Assembly: GCA_002504495.1 (NCBI GenBank)
Contig: DATC01000035.1
Coordinates: 8,464 to 14,921, forward strand
Length of the DNA: 6,458 bases
Origin: Methanomassiliicoccaceae archaeon UBA537
GTDB lineage: Archaea; Thermoplasmatota; Thermoplasmata; Methanomassiliicoccales; Methanomethylophilaceae
Direction: 5' to 3'
Shown: positions 1 through 5,108 of the stretch, piece after piece
How the letters are laid out: every line of letters starts with the position of its first letter
Position numbering within the stretch: position 1 is the stretch's first letter
Translations under genes and position numbers: made by a program
The notes under the pieces: generated by a model
The model's input: the letters and a program-made list of their open reading frames with translations, nothing else
Database searches by the model: none
Told to the model about the DNA's origin: nothing

Positions 1-312
1 GTCATGCGCATAGGCGGGACGTTCTTCAACTTCAGGAGGATCTCGAAGATACTCGACGATTCCCTCGGCTACCGCGGGAACCTGCAGATCGTCCTGGACC
101 ACGACGGTCTCGAGGACAGGATGGCGGTCTGCGTGGACGATCCGGACCTGACCACGGAGAAGGCCCTGGAGGCCCTGATCCCGGAGTACGACTCCTTCGC
201 CAAGACCGTGCCCCTCGGACTGATGGGATTCGAGGTCAGGAACGTCGGACGGGACGGGTTCATAGTGAACAGGACCAGTCTGAAGATCACCCCCGTGGTG
301 GACCTGAGATGA
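1..312 (+). CDS. PaaK-like adenylate-forming ligase (phenylacetate-CoA ligase family), C-terminal fragment
   Basis: The reading frame is open at the first base (codon GTC before the ATG at 4), so this is the 3' end of a gene that starts outside the window; 103 residues and the TGA stop are visible. The fragment resembles the C-terminal lid domain of the PaaK branch of ANL ligases: an opening strand-turn 'RIGGTFFNFRRISKIL', a central 'LQIVLDHDGLEDRMAVCVDD' strand pair, and the ending 'NRTSLKITPVVDLR', whose Lys sits where the conserved A10-motif lysine of adenylate-forming enzymes lies. Family members activate a carboxylic acid with ATP and load it onto CoA in the cytoplasm. The substrate cannot be read from this fragment; PaaK-like archaeal proteins are also often labelled coenzyme F390 synthetase. 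The stop overlaps the next gene's start by 4 nt (ATGA), so the two are probably co-transcribed and translationally coupled. Family placement is fairly secure; the function is open. Confidence 0.68.
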   Translation, partial: VMRIGGTFFNFRRISKILDDSLGYRGNLQIVLDHDGLEDRMAVCVDDPDLTTEKALEALIPEYDSFAKTVPLGLMGFEVRNVGRDGFIVNRTSLKITPVVDLR

Positions 313-2054
313 GCCGCTCCCCGTATCTGGTGAACCGCGCCTTCAGGACGTTCGCCGTATCCACCATCCTCGCCGTGATGGCCACCTCCCTCGGGGTCGT
401 CGTCAACGGGATGATAGTGGGGAACATGATGGGCAGCGCCGAGCTGTCGGCGGTCAACCTCGTATCTCCGCTCATACAGCTGTACAACGCGCTGACCGCC
501 CTTGTCTGCGTCGGAGGAGCGACGCTGTGCGCCGTGCTGGTCGGAAAGGGTAAGGAAGGCGAGACGGGACGCGTATTCGCGATATGCATGGCCCTGACGC
601 TGGCGATGTCGATCGCGCTGACCGCCCTCGGAGCGGCATCGCCCGGCTCCGTGGCATCCTTCCTGTGCTCGGACGAGGACCTGCTGCCGCTGGTCACCGA
701 CTACACGAGAGTGGCCCTGCTGGGCTCCGCCGCATATCTCTTCCTTCCCGGACTGGCGATGTTCGCCAGAGTGGACGGCTCTCCCCGGAGCGCCACGTTT
801 GCCCTCGCCGGGGCCAACATCATCTCCCCCCTCCTGTGCATCGTTCTCGTCCATGAGGGAGCAGGGATCACGGGCGCATCCGCGGCCGTGGTGATCGGAT
901 ACTCCATAGGCACGGTCGCCCTGATCGCACGCTTCTTCAGAACCCGTTCGACCACGCTGTTCCGTCCGGAGAAGGGCGGTGCGATCCACATCCCCGCCCT
1001 GCTCTCACTGGGAGCCCCCGTGGCGCTCGCCTCGGCGATGATGGACGTCAAGATGCTCTGCATGAACGGAATGACGCTGCACTACCTCGGTGCGTCCGGC
1101 ATGGCCACCATGGCCGTGGCGATGAACGTCCTGATGCTAGCATCCATGCTCATCGGAGGCACCTGCCAGACCGTCCAGCCGATCGGAGGGACGCTCTACG
1201 GATCTGGAGACGTCGAAGGGATATCCATGCTGACGCGCCTCGTATCGAAGGTTCTTCTGGTTTCACTCGGAGCGATAGTCGCCGTCGTCATGCTGGTGCC
1301 CGGCGTGTTCTGCGTGATGTTCGGAGTCACGGAGGGAGACCTGCTCGCCTCATCCGAGGACGCGCTGAGGATGTTCGCGCCTTGCATCCTGCTCTACGGA
1401 GTGAACTATGCGATGATGATCCTCTTCCAGGTGCTCGGCCACAGGCATGTGGCGATAGTCATCTCCGTCCTGCAGCCGCTGTTCGTCATCGCGACCGCAG
1501 CGGTTCTCGCACCCGTCGACGGAGATCTCATCTGGCCTTCGTTCTGGATAGGAGAGGCCGTCATGCTGGCAGGAACCGCTCTCATATCGGTCGCCATGCG
1601 TCGCAGGGACGAGTCGCTCCAGGGATTCCTTCTGGGAAGGAAGCCGGAGATCCCGACGCTCGCCGTGTCGGTGAAAGGGGATCTGACCGATCTGGAGGAG
1701 TCGATGGATGCGATGGCCGCATTCATGGAATCCTGCGGCATCGAGAGGACGAGGGTCGAGAAGGCCAGGCTCTGCAGCGAGGAGCTCGCGTCCAACATAT
1801 CCTCCCACGGATTGGGATCGGATCCGGACAGGTGGATGGACCTCGTGGTCCGCGGAGGGGATGAACCTTCCGTCCTGATTCGCGACGACGGTCCGCTGTT
1901 CAATCCGATGACGTTCGACGGCGAGGGGATAGGGCTTCAGATAGCCCGCGGGATGTGCGGCTCCATGGCGTATTCCAGAGCCATGGGCCAGAACAATGTG
2001 AGATTCACATTCCGAGACGGACGGTCTCGAAAGCCGCCTTCAGACAGGCCATGA
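309..2054 (+). CDS. MATE-family exporter fused to a C-terminal RsbW/GHKL-type ATPase domain
   Basis: The protein has 581 residues. About 1-430 form a MATE transporter with roughly twelve hydrophobic segments (near 14-36, 45-70, 88-109, 134-152, 161-182, 186-208, 228-250, 262-284, 309-338, 352-374, 382-402 and 408-429). Family-like signatures are 'VNGMIVGN' at 32-39 and 'GGATLCAVLVGKGKEGE' at 69-85. MATE proteins export drugs or metabolites using a Na+ or H+ gradient and normally end near residue 450. Here a basic linker (RRRDE, 431-435) leads to a soluble domain at about 450-568 with the boxes of an anti-sigma-type histidine-kinase-like ATPase: N box 'EELASNISSHG' (E492, N496), G1 'RDDGPLFNP' (D526, G528), G2 'GEGIGL' (538-543) and the closing strand 'NNVRFTF'. 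The start at 309 places a short polar N-terminus before helix 1 and overlaps the ligase stop as ATGA; only a weak GGTGG (297-301) precedes it. The last residues, DGRSRKPPSDRP, lie over the end of pcc1 on the other strand. The transported substrate is unknown, and whether the domain is a kinase, an ATP sensor or a binding module is inference. Confidence 0.9.
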   Translation: MSRSPYLVNRAFRTFAVSTILAVMATSLGVVVNGMIVGNMMGSAELSAVNLVSPLIQLYNALTALVCVGGATLCAVLVGKGKEGETGRVFAICMALTLAMSIALTALGAASPGSVASFLCSDEDLLPLVTDYTRVALLGSAAYLFLPGLAMFARVDGSPRSATFALAGANIISPLLCIVLVHEGAGITGASAAVVIGYSIGTVALIARFFRTRSTTLFRPEKGGAIHIPALLSLGAPVALASAMMDVKMLCMNGMTLHYLGASGMATMAVAMNVLMLASMLIGGTCQTVQPIGGTLYGSGDVEGISMLTRLVSKVLLVSLGAIVAVVMLVPGVFCVMFGVTEGDLLASSEDALRMFAPCILLYGVNYAMMILFQVLGHRHVAIVISVLQPLFVIATAAVLAPVDGDLIWPSFWIGEAVMLAGTALISVAMRRRDESLQGFLLGRKPEIPTLAVSVKGDLTDLEESMDAMAAFMESCGIERTRVEKARLCSEELASNISSHGLGSDPDRWMDLVVRGGDEPSVLIRDDGPLFNPMTFDGEGIGLQIARGMCGSMAYSRAMGQNNVRFTFRDGRSRKPPSDRP

Positions 2055-2229
2055 GGTCGTCGGCGGTGCTCTTCAGGGTGCCGGCCGACTCGGACGACAT
2101 CCTGAAGACTATGGTCCCTCCCCGGAGCTCGGACTCCACGTACCCGATGTTGTCGGGATCGAGGGCGGCGAGAACCGCCCTCGCCGTACCCTCGTCAGGA
2201 AGTTCGGCCTCGAGCTCCAGGGAGATCAT
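2005..2229 (-). CDS. pcc1: KEOPS complex subunit Pcc1
   Basis: This is a 74-residue protein. Pcc1 is the small dimerising subunit of KEOPS, which with Kae1, Bud32 and Cgi121 makes N6-threonylcarbamoyladenosine at tRNA position 37 in the cytoplasm; it bridges two Kae1 units. Family features are a first strand 'ISLELEAELPDEGTARAV', the 'LDPDN' motif at 23-27, a second strand 'GGTIVFRMSS' and a terminal helix 'TLKSTADDLMACLKAAFETV', which fits the Pcc1 pattern of a short (L/T)-rich turn followed by a helix with a conserved Leu and Lys-Ala-Ala. The length is slightly below the usual 75-90. The ATG lies 4 nt after the leuB stop and has no Shine-Dalgarno motif (upstream reads CGCTGATAGA), so translation probably depends on reinitiation after leuB. 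The last 16 codons and stop overlap the 3' end of the MATE fusion gene on the opposite strand. It is an unexpected partner for leucine genes; the identification rests on pattern recognition in a short family. Confidence 0.82.
   Translation of the reverse strand: MISLELEAELPDEGTARAVLAALDPDNIGYVESELRGGTIVFRMSSESAGTLKSTADDLMACLKAAFETVRLGM
2160..2183. repeat. Perfect 9-bp inverted repeat inside pcc1
   Basis: CGAGGGCGG (2160-2168) and CCGCCCTCG (2175-2183) are perfect inverted copies separated by six bases (CGAGAA). Either strand's RNA could form a GC-rich hairpin. It lies about 105 nt past the stop of the MATE fusion gene and 47-70 nt inside pcc1. No T-run follows on either strand, so it is not a typical terminator. 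On the pcc1 strand it encodes RAVLAALD, and GC-rich alanine codons could create it by chance. Confidence 0.35.
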
Positions 2230-2233
2230 TCTA

Positions 2234-3361
2234 TCAGCGCTTCTGGTTCAGGACGAAGGCCGCTATGGCCTTGCCGACCTCAGACGTGGTCATCGAACCG
2301 CCGAGGTCGGGCGTCGTCTCCTTCGCGTCGAGAGCGTGCCTGACGGCGTCGTGGAGCATCCTTCCCTCCTCCGGGAATCCCTGGTTCTCGAGGAGCATCT
2401 GGGCCGCGAGGACGGCCGCGATGGGATTGGCGATGCCTCTTCCCGCGATATCCGGAGCGGAGCCGTGGATGGGCTCGAACATGCTGACGCCGTTCGGGTT
2501 GATGTTCCCGCTTCCTCCCATCCCCAGGCCGCCCTGGAGCTGCGCTCCCAGATCGGTGAGGATGTCTCCGAAGAGATTGGGAACGGCGACCGTTCCGAAG
2601 GTCTCGGGACGGACGATCATGGCCATGGCCATGGCGTCGACGAACATGAACTCCAGGTCCATGCCGTACTCCTCGGCCTTCTGCTGGAAGATCCTCCTCT
2701 GCTTGCCGTAGACATGGGTGCAGACGTTGGCCTTGTCGACCAGCGTGACCTTCTTCTCCCCCCTGGCCTGCGCGTAGCGGAAGGCGTAGTCGGCGAACCT
2801 CTCTATGCCCTTGGTGGACAGGAAGCCTATCTCGAAGGCGAAGTCGTCGTTGTCGGAGGCCTTCGCCTCCAGCCTGACATCGAGGTCGTACATCTCCCTC
2901 TTGATATGGAGCTCTGCGGTGTCGCCGTAGGACGGCCCGAAGTCCCCTCCGGCGCCCATGTAGAAGTCCTCGGTGTTCTCCCTGAGGAAATGGATGTCGA
3001 AGGGCACCTCCCTCTTCAGCGGGACCAGCGGGAACCAGGACGTGACCGGCCTGAGATTGATGTACTGGTCGAACACCGCCCTCATCTTCAGCAGGATGCC
3101 CTGCTCGAGGACCCCGGGCTTCACCCTCGGGTCCCCTATGGCCCCGAAATAGATGGCGTCCTTGCTCTTCAACAGGTCGATGTCGGCGTCGGTGAGCAGC
3201 TCGCCGGTCTCCAGATACCTCTCGGATCCGATGGGCACGTACTCCGGGTCCATCTTGAAATCCGATATCTCGGAGACGGCCTCGAGCACGTCCATGCCGG
3301 CCGCGATGACCTCCTTTCCGATCCCGTCTCCCGGGATCACGGCTATCTTCTTCGTCGTCAT
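2234..3361 (-). CDS. leuB: 3-isopropylmalate dehydrogenase
   Basis: The protein has 375 residues, normal for the family. It oxidises and decarboxylates (2R,3S)-3-isopropylmalate to 2-oxoisocaproate with NAD+ and Mg2+ or Mn2+, the third committed leucine step, in the cytoplasm. Visible landmarks are 'IPGDGIGKEV' (9-18), substrate arginines in 'LLKMR' (R94) and 'NLRP' (R104), 'LRENTEDFY' (R127, Y134), catalytic 'DKANV' (K210), 'VDAMAMAM' (D242), metal aspartates in 'FGDILTD' (D266, D270), and the nucleotide loop 'HGSAPDIAGRGIANP' (299-313). The start is the ATG overlapping the leuD stop by 4 nt (ATGA), preceded by AAGGAGGG; the open frame runs farther upstream, but that stretch is an out-of-frame reading of leuD. 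'GVLEQGILLKMR' and 'RENTEDFY' differ from the classical LeuB 'RELTGGIY' and recall actinobacterial LeuB and other decarboxylating dehydrogenases. Homoisocitrate dehydrogenase (AksF) is the main alternative; the adjacent leuA, leuC and leuD favour LeuB. Confidence 0.87.
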   Translation of the reverse strand: MTTKKIAVIPGDGIGKEVIAAGMDVLEAVSEISDFKMDPEYVPIGSERYLETGELLTDADIDLLKSKDAIYFGAIGDPRVKPGVLEQGILLKMRAVFDQYINLRPVTSWFPLVPLKREVPFDIHFLRENTEDFYMGAGGDFGPSYGDTAELHIKREMYDLDVRLEAKASDNDDFAFEIGFLSTKGIERFADYAFRYAQARGEKKVTLVDKANVCTHVYGKQRRIFQQKAEEYGMDLEFMFVDAMAMAMIVRPETFGTVAVPNLFGDILTDLGAQLQGGLGMGGSGNINPNGVSMFEPIHGSAPDIAGRGIANPIAAVLAAQMLLENQGFPEEGRMLHDAVRHALDAKETTPDLGGSMTTSEVGKAIAAFVLNQKR

Positions 3362-3843
3362 TGGAACTTGCCCTCCTTGATGAGGTTCATGAGCCCTCCG
3401 GCCCTGACGAGCTCGCCGATGAACGGAGGATACTCGGGGAACGAGTAGCTCTTCTCTCCTATCTTCAGGGACCCCTTGTCCACATCGACCGAGGCGGTCT
3501 CGCCCTCGACGGGGGAATCCACCTTGCACTCGATGAGGAGCAGACCGGTGTCCATGGAATTGCGGTAGAAGATCCTCGCGAAGCTCTCGGCGATGATGCA
3601 GGAGAATCCGGCCTCGCGGAGGCTCAGAGGAGCATGCTCCCTGCTGGACCCGCAGCCGAAGTTGCGTCCGGCGACGAGGATGTCCCCTTTGCGGACCTCC
3701 TGCGCGAAGCCGGGCCTGACCTTCTCGAATATGTAGTCGTTCAGATGGTCGAGGTTCGCGGCCACGAGCCTCTCGGCCGGTATGATCTGGTCGGTGTCGA
3801 CGTTGTCGCCGAACACCCATATCCTTCCCTTGATCGGTTCCAT
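3358..3843 (-). CDS. leuD: 3-isopropylmalate dehydratase small subunit
   Basis: The protein has 161 residues, the usual size of the archaeal-type small subunit and shorter than the roughly 200-residue proteobacterial LeuD. It forms the swivelling domain that closes over the LeuC iron-sulfur site during isomerisation of 2- to 3-isopropylmalate. Diagnostic motifs are 'FGDNVDTDQIIP' (11-22), 'GRNFGCGSSREHAP' (59-72) and 'RNSMDTGLL' (94-102). Residues 23-29 (AERLVAA) occupy the loop that contacts the substrate side chain. They match neither the YLRT form reported for archaeal isopropylmalate isomerases nor the YLVY form of methanogen homoaconitase, so side-chain specificity is less certain than the fold. 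The ATG follows the leuC stop directly (TGAATG), with GGAGGGG eight bases upstream inside leuC. Its TGA overlaps the leuB start. Confidence 0.9.
   Translation of the reverse strand: MEPIKGRIWVFGDNVDTDQIIPAERLVAANLDHLNDYIFEKVRPGFAQEVRKGDILVAGRNFGCGSSREHAPLSLREAGFSCIIAESFARIFYRNSMDTGLLLIECKVDSPVEGETASVDVDKGSLKIGEKSYSFPEYPPFIGELVRAGGLMNLIKEGKFQ
3372..3376 (-). promoter_or_regulatory. Ribosome binding site of leuB
   Basis: GGAGG, within AAGGAGGG on the minus strand, lies 10 nt before the leuB ATG and inside the last codons of leuD. It decides between the ATG at 3361 and the longer open frame upstream. Confidence 0.65.
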
Positions 3844-5103
3844 TCACATCCCCTCCAGGTCGTCGGGCGTCACGATGCGTCCCGCGATGGCGGATGCGGC
3901 TACGACCGCAGGTCCCGCGAGATACACGTAGGAGTCCTTGGCGCCCATCCTTCCTATGAAGTTGCGGTTTGTGGACGAGACGGCGACCTCGCCGGGAGCG
4001 AGTATGCCCATGTATCCTCCGAGGCACGCTCCGCAGGTGGGTCCGGAGACGAACGCTCCGGCCTCGAGGAACACGTCGATGAGGCCCTCGTCGGCCATCT
4101 GCTTCATAACCTTCTGGGAGGCGGGCACGACGATCATCCTGACTCCGGGGGCCACGTGGCGTCCCCTGACGATCTCGGCGCCGATGCGCATGTCCTCAAT
4201 CCTGCCGTTGGTGCACGAACCGAGGTACGCCTGGTCGATCCTCACGTCGGCCTCCCTGACGGGGCGGCCGTTGCTCGGAAGGCTGGGATAGGAGACGAAC
4301 GGCTCCAGCTCGGAGAGGTCGTACTCCAGGGTCCTGCAGTACACGGCGTCATCGTCGGCGTCCACGGCCTCGTACTCCCCGCGCACGCTGTCCTTTATGT
4401 ATTCGCGGGTCAGGTCGTCGCAGGGGAAGATCCCCGCCTTGCCTCCGGCCTCGATGGCCATGTTGGAGATGGCGAGCCTGTCGGGGACGGAGATGCTGGA
4501 CACATCCCCGTGGAACTCGAACGCCTTGTAGTTGGCGCCGTCCACCCCTATGTCGGTTATGATCTTGAGGATGAGGTCCTTGCCTCCGACGTTCCTGTTG
4601 AACCTGCCCTTGACGACCACCTTGATCGTCTCGGGGACCTTGAACCACAGCTTGCCTGTGGCGAACACCGCGGCGGCCTCGGTGGATCCGATTCCGGTGG
4701 AGAGGGCGTTGAGCGCCCCGTAGGTGCATGTGTGGGAATCAGCTCCGACAATGAGCCTCCCGGGAGCGGCGAATCCCTCCTCGACCATCAGCTGGTGGCA
4801 GACTCCGGACCATCCGATCTCGTAGTAGTGGGGAAGCTGGTGCTTCGCGGCGAAGTCGCGCATCTCCTTGGCCTGCTCGGCGGAGACCACGTCCTTCGCG
4901 GGGACGTAGTGATCCGGTATCAGTACCATGCGGTCCTTGTACATCGTGTCGGTCCCGAGGGACTCGTACTGCCTGAACGCTATCGGCCCGGTCACATCGT
5001 TGACCATGACGTAATCGACATCGGCGATCACGATCTGGCCCGCACGGGCGTCCTTCCCTGAATGCTTCGAGAGTATCTTCTCGGCTATCGTCTTTCCGAC
5101 CAT
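3844..5103 (-). CDS. leuC: 3-isopropylmalate dehydratase large subunit
   Basis: The protein has 419 residues, matching the short archaeal-type large subunit. It carries the [4Fe-4S] cluster and most of the active site for dehydration and rehydration of 2-isopropylmalate, in complex with LeuD in the cytoplasm. Motifs in order are 'MVGKTIAEKILSKHSG' (1-16), 'VMVNDVTGPIAF' (32-43), 'VGADSHTCTYGAL' (109-121), the first cluster cysteine in 'LGSCTNGR' (C287), the other two in 'GPTCGACLGG' (C347, C350), and 'SSTNRNFIGRMG' (366-377). All three cluster ligands are present. I chose the ATG at 5103 because GGGAG lies eight bases upstream; an in-frame GTG at 5112, overlapping the leuA stop, would add three residues. 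Anything farther upstream is leuA read in another frame. The homoaconitase large subunit (AksD) is the close paralogue; the full leu context favours LeuC. Confidence 0.92.
   Translation of the reverse strand: MVGKTIAEKILSKHSGKDARAGQIVIADVDYVMVNDVTGPIAFRQYESLGTDTMYKDRMVLIPDHYVPAKDVVSAEQAKEMRDFAAKHQLPHYYEIGWSGVCHQLMVEEGFAAPGRLIVGADSHTCTYGALNALSTGIGSTEAAAVFATGKLWFKVPETIKVVVKGRFNRNVGGKDLILKIITDIGVDGANYKAFEFHGDVSSISVPDRLAISNMAIEAGGKAGIFPCDDLTREYIKDSVRGEYEAVDADDDAVYCRTLEYDLSELEPFVSYPSLPSNGRPVREADVRIDQAYLGSCTNGRIEDMRIGAEIVRGRHVAPGVRMIVVPASQKVMKQMADEGLIDVFLEAGAFVSGPTCGACLGGYMGILAPGEVAVSSTNRNFIGRMGAKDSYVYLAGPAVVAASAIAGRIVTPDDLEGM
3852..3856 (-). promoter_or_regulatory. Ribosome binding site of leuD
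   Basis: GGAGG, within GGAGGGG on the minus strand, lies 8 nt before the leuD ATG and inside the final leuC codons. It is the strongest Shine-Dalgarno match in the window. Confidence 0.7.
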
Positions 5104-5108
5104 CTGTA

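Noticed and set aside
69..989. A 306-codon minus-strand open frame under the ligase and the MATE gene
   Set aside because: The translation is rich in Gly, Arg, His and Asp with no domain signal, and both plus-strand genes have clear family motifs.
2055..2229. A transcription terminator for the MATE operon in or after the convergent overlap
   Set aside because: There is no T-rich run on either strand here. The 2160-2183 hairpin is not followed by one and lies in conserved coding sequence.
2618..2635. Palindromic CATGGC/GCCATG repeats (CATGGCCATGGCCATGGC)
   Set aside because: They encode the MAMAM part of the conserved LeuB active-site motif VDAMAM, so protein conservation and codon choice explain them without a regulatory site.
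1955..3448. A 497-codon plus-strand open frame across the end of the MATE fusion, pcc1 and leuB
   Set aside because: It is mostly antisense to leuB and has no recognisable domain. Long open frames of this kind are routine in GC-rich DNA.
3362..4027. A 222-residue N-terminal extension of leuB in the same frame
   Set aside because: This part reads through leuD and the end of leuC out of frame and is Arg/Gly-rich. Real LeuB homology starts at MTTKKIAVIPGDGIG, behind a good ribosome site.
3361..5061. A 566-codon plus-strand open frame across leuD and leuC
   Set aside because: It lies opposite leuD and leuC, whose motifs and cluster cysteines are intact. Its translation is a low-complexity mix rich in Gly, Val, Asp, Glu and Leu with no family pattern, as expected antisense to GC-rich codons.
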